Assembly (NCBI GenBank): GCA_050944035.1
Contig: JBMNQH010000002.1
Span: forward strand, 62,001 to 126,000
Direction of reading: 5' to 3'
Length of the DNA: 64,000 nucleotides
DNA from: JBMNQH01 sp050944035
Lineage (GTDB): Bacteria; Bacillota; Clostridia; Oscillospirales; Oscillospiraceae
A program made the position numbers and the translations under genes. This document shows positions 42,497 through 51,563 of the stretch, piece by piece. The number at the start of each line of letters is the position of its first letter. Position 1 is the first letter of the stretch. The notes beneath the pieces were generated by a model. That model saw only the letters and a program-made list of their open reading frames with translations. It ran no database searches and was not told the DNA's origin.

Positions 42497-43021
42497 ATGC
42501 GCTTATTTCTTGCTGTTGATCTTGACCCCTTTGTCAAACAGGCGCTTGGCGACGTTCGGGATCACTTGGCACATGCAGCGTCCGCGGGTCGTTTTACCCA
42601 TGAGGACAACTTTCATATCACGCTTGCCTTTCTCGGCGATGTTCCGCCTTCCCGCATTCCTGCCATTCGAAAGAGCATGGATTCCGTGCATTGCTCCCCA
42701 TTTTCTATTACACTGCGCGACCTTGGCTGCTTCCACAGGCAGGGCGGGGATATCTGGTGGATGGGATTGCAAGCTTCACCGGAACTGCTTTCCCTTGCCG
42801 ATCAGCTTTCCAACGCATTGCAACAGCAGGGATTTTTGTTGGAGGACCGTCACTTTTCCCCACACGTCACACTCGGCCGGCAGGTTCGCCTGCCGAAGGA
42901 TTTTCGCGGTTTTATCCCGAATGTCCTACATCAGACTGTCTCAGAATTTTGTCTTATGCAAAGTGAACGCATCAACGGAACATTGACTTACACCCCTGTT
43001 TTGAAAAAAACTCTAAAATAA
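42497..43021 (+). CDS. thpR: RNA 2',3'-cyclic phosphodiesterase (ThpR/LigT)
   Basis: A 174-residue 2H phosphoesterase that opens 2',3'-cyclic phosphates on RNA ends. Two catalytic HxTL motifs are present: FHITLAFLGDV (near 40-50) and SPHVTLGRQV (near 120-130). The start RLFLAVDLDP is the family N-terminus. ATG 42497 follows TTGGAGG. It lies right after the LRR terminator and about 95 bases before hpf. Confidence 0.93.
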   Translation: MRLFLAVDLDPFVKQALGDVRDHLAHAASAGRFTHEDNFHITLAFLGDVPPSRIPAIRKSMDSVHCSPFSITLRDLGCFHRQGGDIWWMGLQASPELLSLADQLSNALQQQGFLLEDRHFSPHVTLGRQVRLPKDFRGFIPNVLHQTVSEFCLMQSERINGTLTYTPVLKKTLK

Positions 43022-43065
43022 TTGCACATTTTTTACAAATGCCTCTTCCATTTTCTCAAGTTCTA

Positions 43066-43074
43066 TGCTACAAT
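43066..43074 (+). promoter_or_regulatory. Extended -10 promoter of hpf
   Basis: TGC plus TACAAT about 40 bases before ATG 43116; no clear -35 box. Confidence 0.45.
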
Positions 43075-43115
43075 ATGCACAGCAAAACCCAATCACCCAC
43101 GAAGGAGTTGATACC

Positions 43116-43661
43116 ATGAAGTTCACGTTTATTGAAAAAAAGATGCCCGCTTCTGATACGCTCAGAGAATACACTGAACGCAAAATTGGAAAGCTCGATC
43201 GTTTCTTTAGAAAGGACGATACAGAGGCTTTTGTCACATTCAGCACAGAACGCGGTCGCTTCTTGGCGGAAGTTACACTGAAAAACAACGGTGTATTCTA
43301 TCGCGTCAGTGAACTGACCAGTGACATGTACGCATCGGTCGATTCTGCCTGCGCTGCAATTGAGCGGCAGATTCGGAAGAACAAAACCCGCCTTGAGAAA
43401 AGGCTTCGAGAAGGTGTATTTGAGCGTGACGTCACTCCTGTCGTAATGGAACCCGAGGAAGAGGAACCGGATTTTCAGGTTGTTCGTACCAAACGGTTCT
43501 CCATCAAACCAATGACTACGGAGGAAGCCATTTTGCAGATGAATCTGCTGGAACATGAGTTCTTTGCTTTCAAGAATCAAGATGATGACGAGGCGTTCTC
43601 GATTGTCTATCGCCGCAAAAAGGGCGGCTACGGTTTGATTTCTGCTCTGGATGTTGATTGA
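43116..43661 (+). CDS. hpf: Ribosome hibernation promoting factor, long form
   Basis: A 181-residue long HPF that dimerises idle 70S ribosomes into 100S particles in stationary phase. The N-terminal S30AE domain (1-100) includes REYTERKIGKLDRFF and a basic run IRKNKTRLEKR; a linker follows; the C-terminal dimerisation domain (about 123-181) has VRTKRFSIKPMTTEEAILQM and FSIVYRRKKGGYGLI. Start at 43116 has GAAGGAG; the upstream in-frame region lacks one. Ends at a strong terminator. Being beside relA/spoT and recJ fits a starvation-linked neighbourhood. Confidence 0.95.
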   Translation: MKFTFIEKKMPASDTLREYTERKIGKLDRFFRKDDTEAFVTFSTERGRFLAEVTLKNNGVFYRVSELTSDMYASVDSACAAIERQIRKNKTRLEKRLREGVFERDVTPVVMEPEEEEPDFQVVRTKRFSIKPMTTEEAILQMNLLEHEFFAFKNQDDDEAFSIVYRRKKGGYGLISALDVD

Positions 43662-43678
43662 TCCATTTAAATTTTCTA

Positions 43679-43709
43679 CACGAGGCTGCCAAAAGGCAGC
43701 CTCGTGTTT
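43679..43709 (+). terminator. Terminator of hpf
   Basis: Perfect CACGAGGCTGCC/GGCAGCCTCGTG with an AAAA loop, followed by TTTCTATTTATTTT. Confidence 0.93.
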
Positions 43710-43902
43710 CTATTTATTTTACAAACCATATGAAAAGCTGATGGAGATTTTCATTGCAAAACCCTATGCTTTCTGGTATTCTATTGTTTATTAAATAAGT
43801 ATGAAAGATACAAACCTTGACAAATTCGTCTGTCTTTGTCTTGGAATCGGTTTTTAAGGTCGGCAACAGACGGTTCTCGCGGTCGGCCCGAGGTAATAGC
43901 AG

Positions 43903-45915
43903 ATGAAGCAACAAAACTGGAATATTCCGCTGCACCGGCCCGTGATTTCACCCACGCTGCTTGCTGCCGGTTTTTCCCCATTGCTCGCTGCTTTGCTGTC
44001 TCTGCGTGGAATCCATACAGCAGCGAAAGCATACGAGTTTTTGAATGGCGGTATCCATTCTCTCAAAGATCCACTTCTGTTGACCGACATGCCGCTGGCA
44101 GTTGGGCGCATTACACGTGCTGTACGAAATGGGGAACACGTTGCAGTTTATGGGGACTACGATGTGGATGGCATCACCTCCACCTGTTTGCTGGCGGACT
44201 ATCTCCGCAGCATTGGACTGCACTGCGATATTTATATCCCAGATCGCATCGAAGAGGGTTATGGTCTGAATGTTGATGCAATCCGCGCATTGCACCAGCG
44301 TGGCGTCACGTTGATTATCTCTGTGGACTGCGGCGTCACGGCCATTCAGGAGACGGAGTTTGCATCGGAACTTGGCATTGATATGATTATCACCGATCAT
44401 CATGAGTGCCGGGAAACTCTGCCCAATGCTGTTGCAGTCATTGATCCAAAACGACCGGACTGCAACTATCCAAGCCAGTCTCTCGCCGGGGTCGGCGTGG
44501 CATTTAAGCTGGTTTGTGCCATTGACGGCAACAGCCAGCGCGTACTGGATCGCTATTCTGATCTTCTGGCCGTCGGCACCATCGCCGACGTTATGCCTGT
44601 TACAGAAGAAAATCGCTATATGATTCAGGCGGGATTACAAAAATTGATTGAGAATCCCCGCCCTGGTCTGGCCGCTCTGGTACAAGAGACCGGTATTCAG
44701 GATAAGAAGCTGAACACCACCACAATCGGCTATAATATTGCACCGCGTTTGAATGCGGCCGGCCGGCTGGGTCAGGTCTCTGTCGCCGTTGACCTGCTGC
44801 TCTCTTCCGGCAGCAGCACACCGCAAAAGCTGGCTGCACAGCTCTGCGAGATGAACCGTAGCCGGCAATCTCTTGAAACTGCAATCTGGGAACAGGCCAA
44901 TGCCATGCTGCAGCCTGATCCTCCTATGACGCCCATCGTCTTGGCCTGCGAAAACTGGCACCAGGGCGTAATCGGCATCGCCGCCTCCCGTTTGACCGAG
45001 AGCTTCTCGCTGCCTGCTGTTATGATCTCGCTCCAGGGTGAGAAAGGCAAAGGTTCCTGCCGCAGCTTTGGCGGCTTCAATCTGTTTGAAGCGCTCTCTG
45101 CCTGTTCCGAGCATCTGGAAAGCTTTGGTGGCCACGCGCTGGCAGCTGGTTTGAGCATCCGCCGTGACCAGATTGATGCGTTTCGTCAGGCACTCGGTGA
45201 CTACTATCTCGCCCATCCGCCTACGGATACCCTCTGTCTGGAAGTGGATCTTACGATCGATGACCCAGCTCTGCTCAGTATGGACTCTATCGCTTCTCTC
45301 GATCAGCTGGAACCCTTTGGCAACGGGAATCCGCGCCCCTGTATGTGTATACTGGCTGCGGTTGTGGAAGCCATTATCCCTGTCGGCGGCGGCAAACATG
45401 TTCGGCTGCGCGTCGATAAGTTTGGTCAAAGCTACGAATGCATCTATTTTTCCCATTCCGCCGAAGAATTGGGATTCTGTGTGGGCGATCTTGTCGATCT
45501 CGCCTTTTTCCCGCAGGTCAATGAATTCCGCGGCCGCCGTTCGGTACAGCTTCTGATCAGCAGTATTCGTCCTGCGGATCTCATGCTCACCTGTCGGCGG
45601 ATTTCCATGCTGGACAGTTGTTCCGCCGCCGAAGCCGCGGAATTGCGGCCCGACCGCGCGGATTTTGCCCGGCTCTGGCGCGGCCTTCTCTCCTGTGGCG
45701 GCACCCTTTCCGGCACTGTGGAAGAAATCGCGGCGCTTTGCAGCGCCTGGATCCACTATCCCCCCAAACTTTACGTCTGCCTGTCTACATTTCAGGAATT
45801 GCATTTGCTGCATCTCGAACAAAATGAAACACAGCTTACCATTACCCTGTGCCACGCTGAGCAGAAGGTTGATCTCTTCTCTTCCAAATTGATGCAAATG
45901 CTCTCGCGTCAGTGA
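43903..45915 (+). CDS. recJ: Single-stranded-DNA-specific exonuclease RecJ
   Basis: A 670-residue 5'-3' exonuclease of the DHH family used in recombination and mismatch repair. Motif I DYDVDG is at 85-90, motif III DHHE at 165-168, SVDCGVTA between them, and the DHHA1 block SFGGFNLFEAL and FGGHALAAGLSI near 390-420. An OB-fold region and a Firmicutes-type C-terminal extension (about 560-670) follow. ATG 43903 has CGAGG nine bases before. Followed closely by relA/spoT. Confidence 0.95.
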   Translation: MKQQNWNIPLHRPVISPTLLAAGFSPLLAALLSLRGIHTAAKAYEFLNGGIHSLKDPLLLTDMPLAVGRITRAVRNGEHVAVYGDYDVDGITSTCLLADYLRSIGLHCDIYIPDRIEEGYGLNVDAIRALHQRGVTLIISVDCGVTAIQETEFASELGIDMIITDHHECRETLPNAVAVIDPKRPDCNYPSQSLAGVGVAFKLVCAIDGNSQRVLDRYSDLLAVGTIADVMPVTEENRYMIQAGLQKLIENPRPGLAALVQETGIQDKKLNTTTIGYNIAPRLNAAGRLGQVSVAVDLLLSSGSSTPQKLAAQLCEMNRSRQSLETAIWEQANAMLQPDPPMTPIVLACENWHQGVIGIAASRLTESFSLPAVMISLQGEKGKGSCRSFGGFNLFEALSACSEHLESFGGHALAAGLSIRRDQIDAFRQALGDYYLAHPPTDTLCLEVDLTIDDPALLSMDSIASLDQLEPFGNGNPRPCMCILAAVVEAIIPVGGGKHVRLRVDKFGQSYECIYFSHSAEELGFCVGDLVDLAFFPQVNEFRGRRSVQLLISSIRPADLMLTCRRISMLDSCSAAEAAELRPDRADFARLWRGLLSCGGTLSGTVEEIAALCSAWIHYPPKLYVCLSTFQELHLLHLEQNETQLTITLCHAEQKVDLFSSKLMQMLSRQ

Positions 45916-45951
45916 CAGTCTGGCAATACAAAAAGGTTAGGAGTTGATACT

Positions 45952-48162
45952 ATGTCGACAGTTTCTGTCAATGAACTGTATGAAAATCTGGAAAAAACCA
46001 TATTGCTTGGCAACTCCAGCGTGGATATGACCCGTATCCGCGCTGCCTTTGATTATGCCGTTGGAGCACACGCCAGCCAAAAACGGCGGGATGGTTCGCC
46101 CTATGTTACACATACCCTTTCCGCCGCTATCATTACTGCAGAGATGGGGCTTGATGAAGATTCCATCATTGCTGCATTGCTGCATGACTGCATCGAGGAC
46201 ACCAGTGTCACCTATGACGACATCGCAAAGAAATTCGGCGTGGCGGTCGCAGATATCGTAGAGGGTGTTACCAAGCTTGCCCGCGTCGAGTTCGTCAGCC
46301 AGGAAGAGGAGCAGATGGAAAATCTGCGAAAAATGCTGATGGCTATGGCAAAGGACATCCGCGTTATTCTCATTAAAATTGCGGATCGCCTGCACAACAT
46401 GCGTACCATGGAGTTTCAAAGCGAGGAAAAACAGCGGAAAAAATCCTTGGAAACCATGGAAATCTATGCCCCTATTGCGCACCGTCTTGGTATGCAAAAA
46501 ATCAAGTGGGAACTGGAAGATCTCTCTCTGCTTTATCTGGATCCGATCGGTTACAAAGAAATTATGGATGTGCTGGAGCGGCGGCACGATGCCCTTGAAA
46601 CCTTCATGGCCAACGTGGAAAAGAAAATCCGCTCCCGGCTTGACGAATGTGGTATTCATGCGACGATTTATGGGCGTATTAAGCATATCTACAGCATCTA
46701 CCGCAAGATGTTTGCCCAGAAAAAGGAGCTGGACGAAATCTTTGATCTTTGTGCCTTCCGCGTAATTGTTGATAATATCACCGATTGCTATAATGTGCTC
46801 GGGCACATTCACGATATGTTTAAACCCATTCCCGGGCGTTTTAAGGACTATATCGGCACGCCCAAGCCCAATATGTACCAGAGCGTACACACCACGGTCA
46901 TCGGTACCTCCGGTATCCCCTTTGAGGTGCAGATTCGCACTTGGGAAATGCATCATACCGCAGAGTACGGCATTGCTGCACACTGGAAATATAAGTCCGG
47001 CGATCACGGCGTCAAAACTGGGGACGAAGAAAAATTCGCCTGGGTTCGCCGTCTGCTGGAAAACCAGCAAAATACGGATGCCTCGGAATTCTTCCGCGAA
47101 CTCAAGGTCGATATGTTCGCCGATGAGGTATTCGTTTTTACACCACAGGGCGATGTGATCAATCTGCCTGCCGGTGCAACGCCCATTGATTATGCCTACA
47201 GCATCCATTCCGCGATCGGCAATCACATGATCGGCGCAAAAGTCAACAGCCGGATTGTGCCTTTTGACCACATCCTGCAAAATGGTGACATCGTCAGCAT
47301 TATCACCTCCAAGTCGGCGCCGGGTCCCAGCCGCGACTGGATCAAGCTCGCAAAGAGCGGCACAGCCCGTACAAAAATCAAACAGTGGTTAAAAAAGGAA
47401 CGGCGGGAAGAGAATATTCTGCATGGTCGCAGCATCTTTGAGGCAGAACTGAAAAAGCACAATCTCACCATGACGGACGTTATGGATGAAGAAATGTTGC
47501 CCATTCTGCTGAAAAAGTTCTCACTTCCAACGCTAGATGATCTGTTCTCCTCCATTGGCTATGGTGGTATGACCGCTGTCCGCGCCGTAAATCGTATCAA
47601 AAATGAACTGGCCATCGCACATCGGACTACATCCCGCACCGTGCTGGACCGCATCTCTGAACAGGCAGAGCGCCGAACCCAAAATCAGGCTGAGCATGAG
47701 ACTCGTGCAGTCCAGGGCGTTCTGGTCGAGGGCATGGATAATTGTCTGATCAAATTTGCCCGTTGTTGTACCCCTGTCCCCGGAGATGATATCATCGGAT
47801 TTATCACGCGCGGCTTTGGCGTCTCTGTTCACCGTACAGACTGTGCAAACTACCGCAGCAGCCTCAAAACAGAGGATCGTGGGCGCTGGATCCGTGTCGC
47901 ATGGGCTTCCCAGCCAAAAGAAAGCTATGTGACAACCGTGCTCATCCTTGCAAACGACCGTAGCGGTCTAGTGATGGATATTGCTACAGTACTGAATGCA
48001 CTCAACGCCAAGGTCTGCGGCATTTCAGCCCGCAGCCTTGGGAACGACACCAGCATAACGTCTCTGTCTCTGGAGGTTAAAAATACAGAAGATCTCCGCG
48101 GTATCATGAACCGTCTGGCCACGATCTCTGGGGTAACAGAGGTTAAACGCAGCAACAAATAA
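45952..48162 (+). CDS. relA: Bifunctional (p)ppGpp synthetase/hydrolase (Rel)
   Basis: A 736-residue stringent-response enzyme. The hydrolase HD domain has HDCIEDT with H78-D79 and E82-D83. The synthetase domain (about 230-360) has GRIKHIYSIYRKM and KPNMYQSVHTTVIG. The TGS domain (about 385-450) starts VFVFTPQGDVINLPAGATPIDYAY, a zinc-finger/helical region follows with FARCCTPVPGDDIIGFITRG, and an ACT domain ends the protein. ATG 45952 has TTAGGAG. Thirty-six bases after recJ, so probably the same transcript. All residues for both activities appear intact. Confidence 0.96.
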   Translation: MSTVSVNELYENLEKTILLGNSSVDMTRIRAAFDYAVGAHASQKRRDGSPYVTHTLSAAIITAEMGLDEDSIIAALLHDCIEDTSVTYDDIAKKFGVAVADIVEGVTKLARVEFVSQEEEQMENLRKMLMAMAKDIRVILIKIADRLHNMRTMEFQSEEKQRKKSLETMEIYAPIAHRLGMQKIKWELEDLSLLYLDPIGYKEIMDVLERRHDALETFMANVEKKIRSRLDECGIHATIYGRIKHIYSIYRKMFAQKKELDEIFDLCAFRVIVDNITDCYNVLGHIHDMFKPIPGRFKDYIGTPKPNMYQSVHTTVIGTSGIPFEVQIRTWEMHHTAEYGIAAHWKYKSGDHGVKTGDEEKFAWVRRLLENQQNTDASEFFRELKVDMFADEVFVFTPQGDVINLPAGATPIDYAYSIHSAIGNHMIGAKVNSRIVPFDHILQNGDIVSIITSKSAPGPSRDWIKLAKSGTARTKIKQWLKKERREENILHGRSIFEAELKKHNLTMTDVMDEEMLPILLKKFSLPTLDDLFSSIGYGGMTAVRAVNRIKNELAIAHRTTSRTVLDRISEQAERRTQNQAEHETRAVQGVLVEGMDNCLIKFARCCTPVPGDDIIGFITRGFGVSVHRTDCANYRSSLKTEDRGRWIRVAWASQPKESYVTTVLILANDRSGLVMDIATVLNALNAKVCGISARSLGNDTSITSLSLEVKNTEDLRGIMNRLATISGVTEVKRSNK

Positions 48163-48206
48163 CCACCAAAATCTTCAACTTTATCATGTATCCGGAGGAA
48201 GTTGGA

Positions 48207-48899
48207 ATGAAACACAATTGGATCGTGTTAGCGCTTATGGCCTGTCTGCTGGTATCCGTGTCTGCCTGCGCATCCGAAACAAGAAATACCACTGAAAATA
48301 TAGAGACGCAGACCCATATGGTGTCAGGACACGCACCAGAACAGGATACCACGGAAGATACAAGTGGAAATACAAACACAGACCATATTCTTGCCACTGC
48401 GGAGGCGTACCGGGACATTTATACCGGTGTCTACAGTGGAAATCAAACCGCTGTCATGCTTACGGACAAGACAATGTCCGAAATTCTCTCCCGTCTAGGC
48501 ACACAGGGGCTTGTAGCCATTGATTTCTCCAATCGGTTCCCGATGGAAAACGCCAATCTCGTAGTACAGTTTTTCAAAGATATGGATGCGGAAGTCGATG
48601 CTCACGTTACCATCTACCAGATCTGCTGGGACGGCGGCTTCATCTGCCATGACCTGACCTATGCGGATGGTAAAACTACGGTTGTTTTGACCAGTTTGGC
48701 CTGGCTGAGTGAGGGGCCTTATGCTCTGACCGGCGATATTCCAACGATCAGATACTCGAACGAATATGCAGTCACCGACATTTGTTACTCCGCAGACGGT
48801 TATCTGGAATATGAATATGACATGCCGGACAATCCACCCGGCAGCAATCACGACGGGCACATTGACACCACATATCAACTCGCCGTTTCCGTGCCATAA
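48207..48899 (+). CDS. Uncharacterised lipoprotein
   Basis: A 230-residue exported lipoprotein: hydrophobic signal (WIVLALMACLLVSV), lipobox VSAC with Cys21, then an acidic Thr/Glu/Asn-rich linker to about 60 and a compact domain (65-230) containing YRDIYTGVYSGNQTAVMLTDKTMSEILSRLGTQG (two stretches) and a mid block AHVTIYQICWDGGFICHDLTY. I do not recognise the family with confidence; related lipoproteins of unknown function occur in Clostridia. ATG 48207 has GGAGGAAG. Follows relA by 44 bases, and could be the last gene of that transcript. Confidence 0.7.
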   Translation: MKHNWIVLALMACLLVSVSACASETRNTTENIETQTHMVSGHAPEQDTTEDTSGNTNTDHILATAEAYRDIYTGVYSGNQTAVMLTDKTMSEILSRLGTQGLVAIDFSNRFPMENANLVVQFFKDMDAEVDAHVTIYQICWDGGFICHDLTYADGKTTVVLTSLAWLSEGPYALTGDIPTIRYSNEYAVTDICYSADGYLEYEYDMPDNPPGSNHDGHIDTTYQLAVSVP

Positions 48900-49056
48900 A
48901 CCAACAATATGTACCGATCCATTTTTATCTGTGGAGCGGGTATTGTTTTATGGAGAAAATTGCCTGATTATTTGGTTTTTTACGGTTTTTAATACGGATA
49001 CAGTTCTTAAAGTTTCCTTAATTCTCGTCTGCATTCACACATTTTCCCCAAATTCA

Positions 49057-49065
49057 TGTTATAAT
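49057..49065 (+). promoter_or_regulatory. Extended -10 promoter of the phospholipid cassette
   Basis: TGT plus perfect TATAAT, about 40 bases before ATG 49104; no strong -35 box. The 48900-49103 gap is AT-rich and shows nothing else. Confidence 0.5.
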
Positions 49066-49103
49066 GGGCTATCTTTTGAACAATCAGGAAATGTCCAACC
49101 TCT

Positions 49104-49784
49104 ATGAAACAACAACATCACCCTATTTTGCCAAAGTATGCCTATATCCCGTTGATAACATCCTTTATTCTGAATCTCGTGATTTACTCTGGTTCCAAAT
49201 TGTTGACTGCTGATCTTCCACATCACAGCACGGCCATCGGATTGGACGCCATGATTCCATTTTGTCCAGCATTTATCAGCATCTATATTCTGGCCTATGT
49301 ACAATGGTTTGTTGGGTATCTTGTCATTGCGAGAGACAGTCAGAAATTGTGTTACGATGCGATTGCCGCGGATGTCGCTGCCAAGTGCATTTGTCTTATT
49401 TTTTTTATTGTATATCCTACGATGATAGAACGTCCGGAAGTTTCCGGTACCGGAATATGGGATACGCTGACAAAACTTATCTACTGGTTTGATTCGCCGG
49501 TGAACCTGTTTCCTTCAATTCACTGTCTTAAAAGCTGGTTTTGTTTCCGCGGAACTATGCTATTATCCAGATCTGCTAAATGGTACCGGATTACTACCTT
49601 TGTGTTTTCAGTTCTGGTCTTTGCTTCCACAGTGTTGGTAAAACAGCATTTCATTTTGGATGTTATCGGCGGAATTTTAACCGCAGAAGCTGGTTTTTTT
49701 CTCTCGCGCAGATTTCGTCTCAGACGGATTTTTTCCACTTGGAACCACCGTTTGTCAAACAGTCATGATAGGAATTGCCGATAA
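49104..49784 (+). CDS. PAP2-superfamily membrane phosphatase
   Basis: A 226-residue membrane protein with about six helices. The PAP2 motifs are present in variant form: FPSIHC (PSGH equivalent) near 136-141 and KQHFILDVIGG near 180-190, holding the catalytic His and Asp; the usual KXXXXXXRP motif is not evident. The ribosome site is weak (AGGA 14 bases away). It leads a cassette with a flippase-like protein, pssA and psd, which suggests a lipid phosphate substrate such as phosphatidate or phosphatidylglycerophosphate. Confidence 0.75.
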   Translation: MKQQHHPILPKYAYIPLITSFILNLVIYSGSKLLTADLPHHSTAIGLDAMIPFCPAFISIYILAYVQWFVGYLVIARDSQKLCYDAIAADVAAKCICLIFFIVYPTMIERPEVSGTGIWDTLTKLIYWFDSPVNLFPSIHCLKSWFCFRGTMLLSRSAKWYRITTFVFSVLVFASTVLVKQHFILDVIGGILTAEAGFFLSRRFRLRRIFSTWNHRLSNSHDRNCR

Positions 49785-49793
49785 TCAGGTCTT

Positions 49794-50834
49794 ATGAAAA
49801 AAGAAAACAACAAATTTATCTGGACCATTCTCTCGCTTCTGATTGCAGCCGCCAGCATCTGGGCTGTGGCATCGCAGGCGAAAGATGTTTCTTTTCCAAC
49901 AATAATTTCCCATCTTGCTGATGCAGCCAATCCATGGTTGTACGCCGCAGTTGGGGGAATGCTCGGTTTTATCTTCTTTGAAGCAGTTGCCCTGCGCAGT
50001 ATCAGCCGTGCATTTCACAGCCCATGTACCTTGCGCAGAAGCATTCTTTATTCTTCTGCAGATATCTACTTTTCAGCCATCACACCATCGGCAACAGGTG
50101 GACAACCTGCTTGTGCCTTTCTCATGATGCGGGATGGCATATCGGGCGTTGTTACCACGCTGGCCTTGCTGCTGAACCTGGCCATGTATTCTCTCTCCAT
50201 TTTAGCCATTGGTTTGCTTTGTTTTACTATAAAACCCGGTATCTTTCTGTACTTTGGTACAACTGCCAAAATTCTGATCGTGCTCGGGTTCACCGTACAG
50301 ATCGGCCTGGCACTATCTTTGCTCTTGCTGATCAAAAATGAGTTTCTGCTGGCCCGTGTCTGTACATGGGTGTTGCATCTGCTTGCAAAACTGCATCTGC
50401 TTCGTAACGTGGAAACAAAGGAAGAGCACCTGCTTGCATCAATGGAACGCTATCGGCAGTCTGTTTCCATACTGGCAGGGCAAAGAAAACTTCTATTTCA
50501 AGTGTTCTTGTGGAATTTTCTGCAACGGGCTTCTCAGATTTCTGTTACAATGTTCGTTTATCTCGCAATGGGTGGCAACGTACACCGTGCCTTCGATCTT
50601 TGGGCAATGCAGAGCTATGTCGTCCTTGGTTCGAACTGTGTACCGATTCCAGGTGCAATGGGTGTTGCCGACTATCTGATGCTGGACAGTTTCCGTACCA
50701 TTCTGGATGCACAGCAAGCCATTCGTCTGGAGTTGCTCAGCCGGTCGCTATCCTTTTACTGCTGCATTTTGATCTGTGGCATGAGCGTATTGTTTCACTA
50801 TCTCATCCAGAAGAAGAAAGGAGCCCAACCATGA
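49794..50834 (+). CDS. Flippase-like membrane protein (YbhN/LPG synthase TM family)
   Basis: A 346-residue protein with about eight helices of the lysylphosphatidylglycerol-synthase transmembrane/AglD-type family (UPF0104). The signature ITPSATGGQPACAFLM near 96-111 and VPIPGAMGVADY near 280-291 are the family hallmarks. The C-terminal aminoacyl transferase domain of MprF is absent, so lipid flipping or export rather than synthesis is inferred. It lies 10 bases after the PAP2 gene and overlaps pssA by four (ATGA). Confidence 0.85.
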   Translation: MKKENNKFIWTILSLLIAAASIWAVASQAKDVSFPTIISHLADAANPWLYAAVGGMLGFIFFEAVALRSISRAFHSPCTLRRSILYSSADIYFSAITPSATGGQPACAFLMMRDGISGVVTTLALLLNLAMYSLSILAIGLLCFTIKPGIFLYFGTTAKILIVLGFTVQIGLALSLLLLIKNEFLLARVCTWVLHLLAKLHLLRNVETKEEHLLASMERYRQSVSILAGQRKLLFQVFLWNFLQRASQISVTMFVYLAMGGNVHRAFDLWAMQSYVVLGSNCVPIPGAMGVADYLMLDSFRTILDAQQAIRLELLSRSLSFYCCILICGMSVLFHYLIQKKKGAQP

Positions 50835-51532
50835 TCGGATTCTACGACTACACTGTAATTCTAACGTATCTTTCCCTGTTATCGGCAAGTGTAGGTATTG
50901 TCATATCGCTCAGCGGATCGGGTCATCCATATCTTGGCTCCTTCTTTCTCCTGTTTTGCGGCCTCTGTGATGCCTTTGATGGAAAGGTTGCACGTACCAA
51001 AGAAAATCGTACCAAGACAGAATGCAACTTTGGAATTCAGATCGATTCTCTCTCTGATCTGGTGGCATTTGGTGTATTGCCCGCCTGTATCGGTGTCTCG
51101 CTGATACAATCCTCACCATTTTTACACATGGCATTCCCTGCCAATAAACACATCTGGTACTGTCTCGCTGGTAAATTTTTCCTACATGCCATTCTGGTAC
51201 TTTATATTCTGGCAGCCATGATCCGTCTTGCCTATTTCAACGTCACGGAAGAAGAACGCCAACAGCGGGAAACTTGCAGCCGAACTTATTACACTGGCAT
51301 GCCAGTCACATCCGCAGCACTGATTTTCCCATTCGTCCTGTTATTGCAGTATTTACTCCCGATTGATATTACACTCATATACATTGGATTTGCAGTGTTG
51401 ACTGGTATTGCTTTTCTCTGCCGTATCCAGATACGAAAGCCGGGTCTCAGAGGCATTTTCATTATAATTGCAATCGGTCTTGCCGAATGTATCGCGCTGA
51501 TGCTTTATTTGAGAATGAAATATCCGCGTTGA
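50831..51532 (+). CDS. pssA: CDP-diacylglycerol-serine O-phosphatidyltransferase
   Basis: A 233-residue membrane enzyme that makes phosphatidylserine from CDP-diacylglycerol. The CDP-alcohol motif is DAFDGKVAR followed by FGIQIDSLSD; the spacing between AR and G is 12 residues instead of the usual eight. About six helices follow. Start at 50831 overlaps the flippase-like gene by ATGA; the longer upstream frame is a shadow of that gene. psd follows 31 bases later, which supports serine as the alcohol. Confidence 0.88.
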   Translation: MIGFYDYTVILTYLSLLSASVGIVISLSGSGHPYLGSFFLLFCGLCDAFDGKVARTKENRTKTECNFGIQIDSLSDLVAFGVLPACIGVSLIQSSPFLHMAFPANKHIWYCLAGKFFLHAILVLYILAAMIRLAYFNVTEEERQQRETCSRTYYTGMPVTSAALIFPFVLLLQYLLPIDITLIYIGFAVLTGIAFLCRIQIRKPGLRGIFIIIAIGLAECIALMLYLRMKYPR

Positions 51533-51563
51533 ACATCTGTCCACACAGAATAGAGAGACTGCT

